Assembly: GCA_902835305.1 (NCBI GenBank)
Contig: CADFMD010000001.1
Coordinates: 62,001-126,000 of the forward strand
From: Coriobacteriaceae bacterium
GTDB lineage: Bacteria; Actinomycetota; Coriobacteriia; Coriobacteriales; Coriobacteriaceae
Direction: 5' to 3'
Length of the DNA stretch: 64,000 nucleotides
The translations under genes and the position numbers were made by a program. The notes under the pieces are model-generated. The model had not been told where the DNA came from. It saw only the letters and a list, made by a program, of their open reading frames with translations, and did no database searches. Below are positions 14,625-23,463 of this stretch, piece by piece (the first letter of the stretch is position 1; each line of letters opens with the position of its first letter).

Positions 14625-16319
14625 ATGGCAACTGTTGCCGCACCTATCGATGCTACGTCGACTGCCGCTTGGAAGGCGCTCGAGGCTCATCAGGAGAAGC
14701 TCGAGGCCGAAGGTATCGATCTCAAGGCCTGGTTCGCCGCCGATGCCGAGCGCGTGAACAAGCTGAGCTTTGACGCTGGTGACCTGCACTTCGATCTGTC
14801 GAAGAACCTGGTGACCGATGAGACCGTCAAGCTGCTGTGCGATCTTGCCCGCGAGGTGAAACTCGAGGAGCGCCGCGACGCCATGTTCTCCGGCGAGCAC
14901 ATCAACACCACCGAGGACCGCGCCGTTCTGCACACCGCGCTGCGCCGCCCGGCAACCGAGAAGGGCCAGCTCATCGTCGACGGCCAGGACGTCGTCGCCG
15001 ACGTGCACGAGGTCCTCGACCGCATGTATGCCTTCGCCGAGCGCGTGCGCTCCGGTGAGTGGAAGGGCGTAACCGGTAAGAAGATCGAGCACCTGGTGTC
15101 CATCGGCATCGGTGGCTCCGATCTGGGCCCGGTCATGGCCTACGAGGCCCTGCGCCCCTACGCCGACGCCGGTATCGACTGCCGCTACATCTCCAACATC
15201 GACCCCAACGACCAGGCCGAGAAGCTCAAGGGCCTCGATCCCGAGACCACGCTCGTGATCATCGTCTCCAAGACCTTCACCACGCTCGAGACCCTCACCA
15301 ACGCCCGCGAGGTCAAGACCTGGATGCTCGAGCAGCTCAAGGCTCAGGGCGCCATCGACGGCTCCGATGAGCAGAACGCCGAGGCCGTGGCAAAGCACTT
15401 CGTCGCCGTTTCCACCGCACTCGAGAAGGTTGAGGCCTTCGGTATCGACCCCGCCAACGCCTTCGGTTTTTGGAACTGGGTTGGCGGCCGTTACTCCGTC
15501 GATTCCGCCGTGGGTCTGTCGCTGATCGTCGTGCTCGGCCCCGAGCGTTTCCAGCAGTTCCTCGAGGGCTTCCACGCCATCGACGAGTACTTCTGCAACA
15601 CCCCGCTCGAGAACAACGCCGTCGCGCTGATGGGCCTGCTCAACGTCTGGTACGTCAACTTCTTTGGTTCCAAGAGCCACGCCGTGCTTCCGTACTGCCA
15701 GTACCTGCACCGTTTCCCGGCCTACCTGCAGCAGCTCACCATGGAGTCCAACGGCAAGCATGTCCGCTGGGACGGCAGCGCCGTGACCTCCGACACCGGT
15801 GAGATCTTCTGGGGCGAGCCCGGTACCAACGGCCAGCATGCCTTCTACCAGCTGCTGCACCAGGGCACCGTGGTGGTTCCGGCCGATTTCATTGCCTTCG
15901 CCAATACCGCCAACCCTGCGACCGACAGCGGCCAGGACGTGCACGAGCTGTTCCTTGGCAACTTCTTGGGCCAGACCAAGGCGCTCGCTTTTGGCAAGAC
16001 GGCCGACGAGGTCCGTGCCGAGGGCACGCCCGAGCAGATCGTCCCGGCCCGCTGCTTTGAGGGCAACCGTCCGACGACCTCGATCTTCGGCGACACGTTG
16101 ACCCCGTTCGCGCTCGGCGAGCTCATCGCCCTGTATGAGCACATCACGTTTGTCGAGGGCACGGTCTGGGGCATCGACTCCTACGACCAGTGGGGTGTTG
16201 AGCTGGGCAAGCAGCTTGCCAAGCAGATCACTCCGGCCTTCCATGACGACGCCGCCAAGGCCGAGCAGGACGCTTCGACTCAGGCGCTTATCGAGTTCTA
16301 TCGCGCGCATCGCAAGTAG
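14625..16319 (+). CDS. pgi: Glucose-6-phosphate isomerase
   Basis: This 564-residue phosphoglucose isomerase interconverts glucose 6-phosphate and fructose 6-phosphate in glycolysis. Family blocks are clear: VSIGIGGSDLGPVMAYEAL, VIIVSKTFTTLETLTNA, WVGGRYSVDSAVGLSL, and the late catalytic Gln/Lys region DQWGVELGKQLA. The ATG at 14625 has GAGGAGGA upstream. The final codons (IEFYRAHRK) are repeated about 3.5 kb downstream, which marks this 3' end as an insertion site. Confidence 0.97.
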   Translation: MATVAAPIDATSTAAWKALEAHQEKLEAEGIDLKAWFAADAERVNKLSFDAGDLHFDLSKNLVTDETVKLLCDLAREVKLEERRDAMFSGEHINTTEDRAVLHTALRRPATEKGQLIVDGQDVVADVHEVLDRMYAFAERVRSGEWKGVTGKKIEHLVSIGIGGSDLGPVMAYEALRPYADAGIDCRYISNIDPNDQAEKLKGLDPETTLVIIVSKTFTTLETLTNAREVKTWMLEQLKAQGAIDGSDEQNAEAVAKHFVAVSTALEKVEAFGIDPANAFGFWNWVGGRYSVDSAVGLSLIVVLGPERFQQFLEGFHAIDEYFCNTPLENNAVALMGLLNVWYVNFFGSKSHAVLPYCQYLHRFPAYLQQLTMESNGKHVRWDGSAVTSDTGEIFWGEPGTNGQHAFYQLLHQGTVVVPADFIAFANTANPATDSGQDVHELFLGNFLGQTKALAFGKTADEVRAEGTPEQIVPARCFEGNRPTTSIFGDTLTPFALGELIALYEHITFVEGTVWGIDSYDQWGVELGKQLAKQITPAFHDDAAKAEQDASTQALIEFYRAHRK

Positions 16320-16328
16320 TCGCTGCTG
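16291..16328 (+). repeat. Putative attachment-site repeat at the pgi 3' end (left copy)
   Basis: These 38 bases cover the last pgi codons and the bases just after the stop. They match 32 of 38 bases at 19797-19834. The three mismatches within coding sequence are all silent third-position changes, so both copies once encoded a pgi C-terminus. Confidence 0.7.
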
Positions 16329-16351
16329 TTAACGCATCGCGCCTTATAGTC

Positions 16352-16385
16352 AGGGGCCCGTATCCTATCGGATGCGGGCCCCTTT
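16352..16385. terminator. Terminator between pgi and the convergent TraG-like operon
   Basis: AGGGGCCCGTATCC pairs with GGATGCGGGCCCCTT. A close copy is present at 19855-19888. Confidence 0.9.
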
Positions 16386-16460
16386 GCTTTGCCGTGGTCC
16401 CGGGGCGCACGGCCTTTGTGGAACATCGCTGGGGCGCCGCGCGCTGCGAGGGCCCTGCGC

Positions 16461-17765
16461 CTAGAGCTCGGCCTCCGCATGGCCTCGCTGCGCCTCGGGC
16501 AGCTCCCCGTAGAGCGGATGGTCTTCGAGCCTAAAGCGCTCGACCTGTTCGGGAGTACGGCCGCGCACAAAGAGCCACGAGCGATCGATCGGCGTCGCCA
16601 TGAGCGTGCTGGGCAGCGCGTCGGCGCGGTCGGAAAACACCCGGGCACTCTCGGGATCCTGGAACGCCAGCACCAGATGCGTGTCGCAGTTGCCCATGAT
16701 GGAGCGTGCGCGTGCCTCGCCATAGAGCGCATCGAGCTGGTTGGTCGACTGCAGCAGCAGCGTTGCCCAGATGTTGCGGCTTCGGATGATCGAGAGCACG
16801 TTGTCGATCTGGGGGATCTGCAGATTTGCGAAGTCATCGAGCATAAAGCGCACAGGCACAGGCAGGCTGCCGTCGGGCTGCCTATCGGCCTCGCGAATGA
16901 GGCCCATAAACGCCTGCGTAATAAAGAGGCCGGTCAGCGGATCGAGATTGCGGTCAATATCGCTCACGGTTACAAACAGGGCGCAGGGGGCGTGCCCCAT
17001 GGAGGCGAAGTCCACCTGGTGGCACTCACGATAGAGCTGTGCCGCACCGTCGAATCCCAGACACATGACCTTTTCGGCAAGGATGCCGACGATGCTCGCG
17101 TGCATGCGCTCGGCATTTTGCGTAATGGCGTAGCGCCGCCATAGCGAGAGGGCATAGCTTTGGGGGTCGGTCGTGATCAGGTCGTCAAACAATCGGCCCG
17201 TGGCACCGTCCTGCAGGTACTCGATTAGCTTGATGACCGAGCTGATTGTCTGCTCGTCGGCGGGCAGCTGTTCGGTGACGTAGGCGATAAGACACGATAG
17301 CAGGTTTGCCGCCGCATGATCCCAAAAAGGCTGGTTGTTGTCCTCGATGGGACAGATGGCCTTTGCCACCGAGAGGATGTCCTGCTGGTTGGGCCTGCCG
17401 TCCGCCTTGCGGCGAATGTGCCTTAGGGGGTTGTAGCCGCAGCGCTCGATGCCGGGCGCAAGGGCCGGGACGGTGTTGAGGTCGGCGAAGTTGAGACATT
17501 GCACGCGGTAACCGTGGGCTGCCAGCACGGGTCCCACTTCGCGACAGAGCGTGCCTTTGGTGTCGAGCACGATGTAGCTTGCGTTCATTTGCAGCAGGTT
17601 GGGCTTGAGGACGTTTCGAGTCTTGCCGGCTCCCGAGGGGCCGATCACAAGTGCATTGTTGTTGAGTCCCGTTTGGCGGGTGTCGCAGGAAAGAGTTCGA
17701 TCTTTGGCGAGGATGGTGGACGATGCGGACTCAGGTGCGGCGAGGCAGCTGGCGAGGTTAGACAT
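16461..17765 (-). CDS. TraG/VirD4-like coupling ATPase
   Basis: This 434-residue P-loop ATPase of the conjugative coupling-protein family has Walker A VIGPSGAGKTRN, then SYIVLDTKGTL, and a Walker B-like FMLDDFANLQIPQ. The later motifs (LLLQSTNQLDALYG, LVLAFQDPESARVF) are those of TraG/VirD4 proteins that feed DNA to type IV secretion. It lacks the N-terminal membrane helices seen in most members, and no relaxase or secretion genes are near. The start at 17765 has AAGGAGG and overlaps the end of the ClpP-like gene by 8 bases, implying translational coupling. Confidence 0.85.
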   Translation of the reverse strand: MSNLASCLAAPESASSTILAKDRTLSCDTRQTGLNNNALVIGPSGAGKTRNVLKPNLLQMNASYIVLDTKGTLCREVGPVLAAHGYRVQCLNFADLNTVPALAPGIERCGYNPLRHIRRKADGRPNQQDILSVAKAICPIEDNNQPFWDHAAANLLSCLIAYVTEQLPADEQTISSVIKLIEYLQDGATGRLFDDLITTDPQSYALSLWRRYAITQNAERMHASIVGILAEKVMCLGFDGAAQLYRECHQVDFASMGHAPCALFVTVSDIDRNLDPLTGLFITQAFMGLIREADRQPDGSLPVPVRFMLDDFANLQIPQIDNVLSIIRSRNIWATLLLQSTNQLDALYGEARARSIMGNCDTHLVLAFQDPESARVFSDRADALPSTLMATPIDRSWLFVRGRTPEQVERFRLEDHPLYGELPEAQRGHAEAEL

Positions 17766-18375
17766 GGGCGACCTCCTTGGTGGTCGAGAGGATTTCGTGG
17801 GCAAAGCCGAGCTCGACGGCGCGCTCGGCCGAAAGGTAGGTGTCTTTTACGGTGAGGGACTGGATGCGCTTGGGCGTGAGGCCACTGCGGTCCGAGAGGA
17901 TTTGCGTGAGGGTCTTGCGGGTCTGCATAAGACGCCGGCTGGTTTCCTGCAGTGCAAGTGCCGAGCCGCCCGCTCCCTGGGGGATCAGCGGGTCGTGAAT
18001 CATGAGCTCTGCATGGGGCGCCATGCGGCGATCGTCGCCGCCCATAAAGATCACGGCGCCCATGGACGCGGCGAATTCCAGGCAGACGGTGCGGATGGGA
18101 CACGATGCGAGGCGCATGGCGTCGTAGATCGCAAGACCCGATCGCACGCTTCCGCCGGTGCTGGCGACAAATATGGTGATGGGACGGCTGGGGTCGGTGG
18201 CATCGAGCAGGCGGATTTGCTGGCACAGGTCGTGGGCCATCGGGGTTTCGATGTTTCCCATGACGGAGAGCTCGCGACGGGCGAGCATCTCATCGTAAAT
18301 GCTGGTGAGCGTGATGCCTCGGGCGGATTCACGCATGGTGAGGGGGCTGATGATGGGGGAATGATTGGTGTCCAT
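17758..18375 (-). CDS. ClpP-like serine peptidase
   Basis: This 205-residue ClpP-family protein has the catalytic Ser in FAASMGAVIF (about residue 104), His in ELMIHDPL (about 127) and a likely Asp in KDTYLSAERAVELG (about 178). The oxyanion loop ASTGGSVRSG is also present. Housekeeping ClpP has a similar length, but this gene sits between a coupling ATPase gene and an unknown gene and not beside clpX. It is probably an accessory protease of the mobile unit. AAAGGAG precedes the ATG. Confidence 0.88.
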   Translation of the reverse strand: MDTNHSPIISPLTMRESARGITLTSIYDEMLARRELSVMGNIETPMAHDLCQQIRLLDATDPSRPITIFVASTGGSVRSGLAIYDAMRLASCPIRTVCLEFAASMGAVIFMGGDDRRMAPHAELMIHDPLIPQGAGGSALALQETSRRLMQTRKTLTQILSDRSGLTPKRIQSLTVKDTYLSAERAVELGFAHEILSTTKEVAHV

Positions 18376-18441
18376 GAGGACTCCTTTCTGTTGGTTGTGT
18401 TGTGGAGGAATAGGATTGTTGCCCGCGGAGGGGCTGGCGGG

Positions 18442-19332
18442 CTACAGGGTTCGTCCGAGCCTGAGATCGAGCTCGGTTGTGGGGCAGACTGCCTGTCCGT
18501 GCGGCTCGCAAGCACCAAGGGCTCCAAAGCGATGGAGCGTTGCGACGGGCGTGGTGTAGGCGAGCCGCAGCTGATGCTCGACAGGGGCACATCCGTCATT
18601 TTTGTAATGAGCCGCGTAGTACTGCGCGATGCTGGCGTTCATCTCGCTGCCATTGCGATGGCGCTCAAACTGGCGTCTGCAGGTCTCGATGATCTTTGCT
18701 ACCGACTTGGGTGCCGTCGCGGGAACAAGGGCGAGATAGCCCTCAAATAGCTCGTTGATGCTCAGGAGGCACAGCAGGTCGATCAGTGTCCTTACGGTTG
18801 CCCCCTCGGCGGAAAAGTGCGCGGTCATGCGGTTATATCGGTTGCGGTCGACGACGGCCGCATGGGGTCTGGGAGTTTTCTGCCCCGCGGTGCCGGGCTT
18901 TTGTCGGGCCTGTGTATCGAGCTCGACGTTGCAGCGCTTGAGGCCGTCCAACGGAAGGAACAATGCGGTGCGCAGGGTGTTCCGCTTGCTTTCGAGTTCA
19001 TCACGCTCGTCGGGTTCCCATGCGAGCTTGAGTTTCGTGTCGAGCGCCGTAAGCATATGGGCTAGGCAGCCTACGGTAAGAACGTACGAATCGTTGTCGC
19101 GTTTTGAGGCATAGGGGTCTGTCAGCTTGCGAATGTCGGGGTCGCCCATGATCTTTGTGCAGCGCTTCAGCAGTTGAGGCTTGCCGGCCAAGATCGTCGC
19201 GAGCGGTAGCGACGCGTAGTTCTTGATGGTCGCGGCGGCAAAGGCGGCGTCATATTCGTTTGCATATGCTCGCTCAATGCGGGCATCAAGAATGCTTTTC
19301 TTATCGCCGTCTTCAGCGTGGTTGTTTGTCAT
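18442..19332 (-). CDS. Hypothetical protein of the TraG-ClpP cluster
   Basis: I do not recognise this protein of about 296 residues. It is mostly helical and charged, without signal peptide or membrane helix. Arg/Lys-rich helices near the middle (RRQFERHRNGSEMNASIAQYY) could bind nucleic acid. The start at 19332 has TTGGAGAA upstream. The frame runs on further upstream through CAC/ATC repeats that look non-coding. It is the first gene of a three-gene operon with the ClpP-like and TraG-like genes. Confidence 0.75.
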   Translation of the reverse strand: MTNNHAEDGDKKSILDARIERAYANEYDAAFAAATIKNYASLPLATILAGKPQLLKRCTKIMGDPDIRKLTDPYASKRDNDSYVLTVGCLAHMLTALDTKLKLAWEPDERDELESKRNTLRTALFLPLDGLKRCNVELDTQARQKPGTAGQKTPRPHAAVVDRNRYNRMTAHFSAEGATVRTLIDLLCLLSINELFEGYLALVPATAPKSVAKIIETCRRQFERHRNGSEMNASIAQYYAAHYKNDGCAPVEHQLRLAYTTPVATLHRFGALGACEPHGQAVCPTTELDLRLGRTL

Positions 19333-19796
19333 AGCTTCTCCAATCGGTTGATGTTCGTGCTGTTTGTTGATGTGTTGGTTGTCGTGAGTGATGTGCTTGC
19401 CATGGGTGATGTGCTGACGTTGGGGTGCTATGCGGTTTTCAATGAGCCCGTGAGGCAGTTGCTGCAGGGGCGGGATGGAACGGCCCATGCAAGGCGGAAG
19501 GCATCGTGCTCAAAATCGAGACAGCAATGCCCTGGGTGCCTCACATGTGGCAGTTACCTCATTAAGTTGTCATTGCGTTTGGGGTTGTACTTTGCCGATC
19601 TTCCTTCTCTTACACGCTAAAACTCAAACTTCATATGCTCGATCTACTTAAAACCGCAACGGCGGTCTTTTATCAACTTATATGCCGGAACGCGTCTTTG
19701 CAAGTACTTTTTTGCCTTTGTTTCAAATGGGGTGGTTTTGCAACTGTCACGCGCCACACTATGCGAACGTGCCCCGGCTCGGATAAGATGGTGCGA
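19333..19796. other. Gene-poor end of the inserted segment
   Basis: There is no convincing gene in these 464 bases. On the minus strand, the leader of the hypothetical gene has short CACATCAC-type repeats. A small hairpin with T-run (ACCGC-AAC-GCGGT then CTTTT, about 19655-19672) could terminate an unseen plus-strand RNA. The stretch ends at the second copy of the pgi tail. Confidence 0.4.
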
Positions 19797-19834
19797 TCGA
19801 GTTCTACCGCGCTCACCGCAAGTAGTCTTTGTTG
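19797..19834 (+). repeat. Putative attachment-site repeat: displaced pgi 3' end (right copy)
   Basis: This copy still encodes IEFYRAHRK and a stop but has no gene body in front of it. It matches the pgi end at 16291-16328 in 32 of 38 bases, with only silent changes in the coding part. It is best read as the original pgi end displaced by an insertion. Confidence 0.7.
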
Positions 19835-19854
19835 CTGAGATAGGTCATGGCCGA

Positions 19855-19888
19855 AAGGGGCCCGTATCCGTTGGGATGCGGGCCCCTT
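19855..19888 (+). terminator. Second copy of the pgi terminator
   Basis: AAGGGGCCCGTATCC pairs with GGATGCGGGCCCCTT. The stem is the same as at 16352-16385, with a different loop. It lies after the displaced pgi tail. Confidence 0.85.
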
Positions 19889-20104
19889 GCTATTCTGAAT
19901 GGGCATGAGGGTGTATTGAGGGGAGTGTCTTGCTGTCGGCATCCGCGTGCGGCGCCATTCGGTGTCCATGAATATACTTTTAAGGCTAATTTCATACCGC
20001 TTGTCGGAATGAGGACGCTGCTCTTGCGTATCGGGCGTACATTGAACGTGGTTTTTCGCGTGAACCCACGAATTGGTTGTCGGCCCTGAACAAGGAGGCC
20101 CAGC

Positions 20105-20779
20105 ATGACGTTTGCCAAACCCATCAATAAATACATCGACTATATCGATGCCCCCGAGGACACGTTTGAGCAGTATGTCGAGAAGGCGTTAAGGTACAAC
20201 TTCCGCTGCGTATTTGCGAACCTGCAGGAGTACGAGACGGGTCGCGCCATGCTCGAGGACTCTGACATCATCCTTGCCGGCGCTATCGACTTTCCCCAGG
20301 GCACTATGACGCTTGAGGAGAAGCTTGCGAGGTTTGAGGAATACGCTGCGCGCGGCTTTACCGAGATTGACTACGTTTTGAATCAGGAGTCGGTCGAGAA
20401 CCGCGATTTTGTTGCCATCGAGCGCGAGATGACTGCCATTGCTGATTTTTGTCGCGCGCATGGCATCACTGACAAGGTGATCGTCGAGATGTGCAAGCTG
20501 GACGGCGACGATGCCGCCAAGCGCCGTGTCTGTGAGATTGCGCTGGAGGCTAAGCCGGGATTCCTTAAGACATCGACCGGCAGAAGCTATGGCGGTGCTA
20601 AGCTCGAGGACGTACGGCTGATGCACGAGGTGCTCGGCGATGCCGTGGCAATCAAGGCTGCGGGCGGTATCCATAATTATGAAGAGGCTTGCGCATTCAT
20701 CGAGGCCGGCGCCAGCGCGTTGGGTGCATCGGCGGGCATCGCGATCGTCGAGGGCGCACCGACGGATGAGCGTCGCTAG
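20105..20779 (+). CDS. deoC: Deoxyribose-phosphate aldolase
   Basis: This 224-residue aldolase has the Schiff-base lysine in GFLKTSTGRSYGG (about Lys155), the second conserved lysine in VAIKAAGGI, and KVIVEMCKLD in the place of the usual KVIIET block. It cleaves deoxyribose 5-phosphate to glyceraldehyde 3-phosphate and acetaldehyde during nucleoside use. AAGGAGG lies before the ATG. No other nucleoside genes are adjacent. Two HAD phosphatases follow on the same strand. Confidence 0.92.
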   Translation: MTFAKPINKYIDYIDAPEDTFEQYVEKALRYNFRCVFANLQEYETGRAMLEDSDIILAGAIDFPQGTMTLEEKLARFEEYAARGFTEIDYVLNQESVENRDFVAIEREMTAIADFCRAHGITDKVIVEMCKLDGDDAAKRRVCEIALEAKPGFLKTSTGRSYGGAKLEDVRLMHEVLGDAVAIKAAGGIHNYEEACAFIEAGASALGASAGIAIVEGAPTDERR

Positions 20780-20928
20780 CAGACGTATTTGACCTGAGCG
20801 ATAAAGCTTCACGACCACGCGCCGTTCATGTTCGGGACAATATGACATTTTTCCCGTTGCAAACAGCGCCGCCGCGGGTGTTCTGTATGATGGCTCAGAC
20901 AAGGTTGTTCAATGACAGGGAGGCATAT

Positions 20929-21771
20929 ATGGCAATCAAAGCCATCGCAATGGATATCGACGGTACGCTTACCAACGACCAAAAGGTCATCAGCCCGCGT
21001 ACGCGCGAGAAGCTGCTCGCGGCACAGGAATCGGGCATCAAGCTCATTCTGGCTTCGGGCCGTCCTGCATGGGGCCTTCGCGCCCTTGGTCAGGAGCTCG
21101 ACCTACACAATCATGATGGCCTGCTCGTGGCCTTTAACGGTGCACACGTAGTCGATGCCCAGACCGACGAGGTACTGTTTGACCAGGCCATGCCGGTCGA
21201 CGAATTGCATCGTCTGCTCGATCACCTGCGCAACTTTGACGTGATTCCCATGATCTCGCTCGGTCGGGACCTGCACGTCGTGGACTCGTATCGCTGCATG
21301 ATCACACTGCCGGACGGTTCGCAGAAGAATATCGTCAAATACGAGCGCGATGCGTGCGACCTTAAGATCCGTGAGGTCGAGAGCCTCCATGAGGTTGTAG
21401 ATGCCTATCCGGTGGACAAATTGCTCACCGCGGGAGACCCGGCCTATCTGCAAGCGCATCACGAGGAGATGTACGCGCCCTTTACTCAGACGCTGTCGGG
21501 CATGTTCACCGCCGACTGGTACTTTGAGTATACGGCGCCCGGCATCGATAAGGCTCGCGCGCTCGAGGGTTCGCTGCCCAAGCTGGGTATCGATGCCAGC
21601 GAGGTCGTTTCGTTTGGCGACGGCCAGAATGACAAGTCCATGATTGAGTGGGCGGGTACCGGTGTTGCCATGGGTAACGCCGTCGATGAGGTTAAGGCCG
21701 TGGCCCAGATGGTGACCGCCAATAACAACGAAGACGGCATTGCGGTGGCGCTGGATAAACTACTGGGTTAG
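20929..21771 (+). CDS. Cof-type HAD family phosphatase
   Basis: The start at 20929 follows GACAGGGAGG, and the protein opens at once with HAD motif I (AMDIDGTLTNDQ). Motif II lies in LILASGRPAWG and motif IV in VSFGDGQNDKSMIEWAG, with a C2-type cap between them. At 281 residues it fits the Cof/YbiV group that dephosphorylates sugar phosphates or pyridoxal phosphate. The substrate cannot be told from sequence. A terminator follows before the next HAD gene. Confidence 0.92.
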   Translation: MAIKAIAMDIDGTLTNDQKVISPRTREKLLAAQESGIKLILASGRPAWGLRALGQELDLHNHDGLLVAFNGAHVVDAQTDEVLFDQAMPVDELHRLLDHLRNFDVIPMISLGRDLHVVDSYRCMITLPDGSQKNIVKYERDACDLKIREVESLHEVVDAYPVDKLLTAGDPAYLQAHHEEMYAPFTQTLSGMFTADWYFEYTAPGIDKARALEGSLPKLGIDASEVVSFGDGQNDKSMIEWAGTGVAMGNAVDEVKAVAQMVTANNNEDGIAVALDKLLG

Positions 21772-21793
21772 AATCGCCGATAAAGCATGGTTC

Positions 21794-21819
21794 GGGCGTC
21801 CGCTTGCGGGCGCCCTTTT
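21794..21819 (+). terminator. Terminator after the Cof-type phosphatase
   Basis: GGGCGTCCGC pairs with GCGGGCGCCC (one G-U) around a 2-base gap and is followed by four T. Confidence 0.8.
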
Positions 21820-21834
21820 GTTAGGGAGGATGCC

Positions 21835-22494
21835 ATGTCTGCATTTCCGTTCGACGCCGTTATCTTTGACATGGACGGCGTTTTGGTCGACACCGAGTTT
21901 TACTATCAAAAGGAATTCGAGAAGTTTATCGATTACCTGCAGATTTCCGTGACGCGCGACGAGCTTAATGCGATTGTTGGTTCATCGCACCGTGATTTTC
22001 AGCAGGTGCTCGTCGATTGGTATGAGCGTGCGGGCTTGGGCAAGCTCAGCTTCGAGGCTGCCGAGGCACGCTATCTGGCGTGGGTGAGTGCGTATCCCTG
22101 CGACTATAGAAAGCTGCTCAATCCCGGCGTTGCCGAGACGCTGGCGGGGTTAAAAGAACGTGGGGTTCGCGTTGCGCTGGCATCGTCGTCGCTTCTCAAC
22201 AATATCGAGGAGGTGCTGGGCACCTGCGGCATCCGCGATTACTTTGAGTTTTTGGTCTCGGGCGAGCAGTTCAAGCGCAGCAAACCCGATCCTGATATCT
22301 ATCTGCATGCCATAGATCGTTTGGGATTGCCCGCGGACCGCTGTTGCTGTGTGGAGGACTCGGTGTATGGCATTACAGCCGGCAAGCGCGCCGGTCTGAC
22401 AGTAATCGCCAAGCGCGAGGAGCGCTTTGGCTTTAGCCAGGATGCAGCGGATAAGATTATCGACCAGTTGCCGGACCTGTTGGAACTCGCGTAG
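21835..22494 (+). CDS. HAD family phosphatase (beta-phosphoglucomutase-like)
   Basis: This 219-residue HAD subfamily I protein has motif I FDMDGVLVDTEF, motif II ALASSS, a Lys in RSKPDPDIY and motif IV CVEDSVYGITAGKRAG. The alpha-helical cap between residues 20 and 90 matches the phosphoglucomutase/phosphatase group. The start at 21835 has TTAGGGAGGA upstream. The likely substrates are small sugar phosphates. Confidence 0.9.
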   Translation: MSAFPFDAVIFDMDGVLVDTEFYYQKEFEKFIDYLQISVTRDELNAIVGSSHRDFQQVLVDWYERAGLGKLSFEAAEARYLAWVSAYPCDYRKLLNPGVAETLAGLKERGVRVALASSSLLNNIEEVLGTCGIRDYFEFLVSGEQFKRSKPDPDIYLHAIDRLGLPADRCCCVEDSVYGITAGKRAGLTVIAKREERFGFSQDAADKIIDQLPDLLELA

Positions 22495-22554
22495 ATCCTG
22501 GGCGGTACTGTTGTCACAACAGTGGTTCCGTTGGCATAAGAGAGGGGCAGCGCT

Positions 22555-23418
22555 ATGGCATTTAACGTGAGCGCACTGGGGTTTGGCGACAACGTCGTCG
22601 ACCGCTACGAGCATATCCACACGATGTATCCGGGTGGCAATGCGGTGAACTTTGCCGTGTATGCCAAGAAATGCGGAGCCGCGCGCTCCGCGTATATGGG
22701 CATCTTTGGCAATGATGCTGCTGCCGAGCATGTGATTGCGAGTCTTGAGGATGAGGACGTTGAACTTGCCAAATGCAAGCAGCTCATCGGCGAGAACGGT
22801 GCGGCACGCGTTACTGTGGTTGATGGTGATCGTGTATTTCTGGGGTCTAACGAGGGTGGCATCCGTGGTGATGCGCGCTATGTGCTCGATCGTTTTGATC
22901 TGGCGTATATGAAACAGTTTGATGTGGTCCATTCGGGTAACTATTGCTTTACCGAGCGCGAACTTCCCAAGTTGAAGGCCGCGGGCATCACGGTTTCGTT
23001 TGACTTCTCGGACGATTCGACCGACGAGTACTACGAACAGATTGCTCCCTACGTTGACTTCGCATTCTTTAGCGCGGCAGACGCCGCGAGCGAGGATGAG
23101 ATTCGCGAGCGTCTTGCTTGGGTGAAGAGCCTGGGTCCGCGTTTTGTGTCGGCTACGGCGGGCGCCGAGGGTTGCATTGCTTACGACGGCGAGCGTTATT
23201 ACCGCCAGCTGGCTAAACCGGTAACGGACATGAAGGACACCATGGGGGCGGGCGACTCGTTCCTGACCTCGTTCTTGATGTGCTATCTCGATGCTGTCAA
23301 GCGTGGCGACGATGACGCTAATGCTATTGAGCGTGCGCTCGACTTTGCGGCGGGGTTTGCCTCGACCGTATGCGGCATGGAAGGCTCCTGGGGCCATGGA
23401 GCGCCGATTTGCGAATAG
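22555..23418 (+). CDS. PfkB family sugar kinase (fructoselysine 6-kinase-like)
   Basis: This 287-residue ribokinase-fold kinase has the N-terminal YPGGNAVNFAVYAKKCG and the catalytic signature DTMGAGDSFLTSF with the base Asp. The short lid region and overall wording resemble FrlD-type kinases that phosphorylate fructosamines, but no deglycase (frlB) is near, so the substrate is open. AGAGGGGCAGC precedes the ATG. It lies 60 bases after the HAD phosphatase gene on the same strand. Confidence 0.85.
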   Translation: MAFNVSALGFGDNVVDRYEHIHTMYPGGNAVNFAVYAKKCGAARSAYMGIFGNDAAAEHVIASLEDEDVELAKCKQLIGENGAARVTVVDGDRVFLGSNEGGIRGDARYVLDRFDLAYMKQFDVVHSGNYCFTERELPKLKAAGITVSFDFSDDSTDEYYEQIAPYVDFAFFSAADAASEDEIRERLAWVKSLGPRFVSATAGAEGCIAYDGERYYRQLAKPVTDMKDTMGAGDSFLTSFLMCYLDAVKRGDDDANAIERALDFAAGFASTVCGMEGSWGHGAPICE

Positions 23419-23463
23419 CCGAGCGGGCTCAGGGAGCTGCATTAGCGCCTCCCTGTGACTCGG

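Noticed and set aside
14559..16310. A 583-codon minus-strand open frame across pgi
   Set aside because: The pgi product is certain. The antisense translation has no motif and no ribosome binding site.
19655..19672. Terminator of an unseen small RNA inside the insertion
   Set aside because: The hairpin with T-run is real, but no convincing promoter lies upstream, so I did not call an RNA gene.
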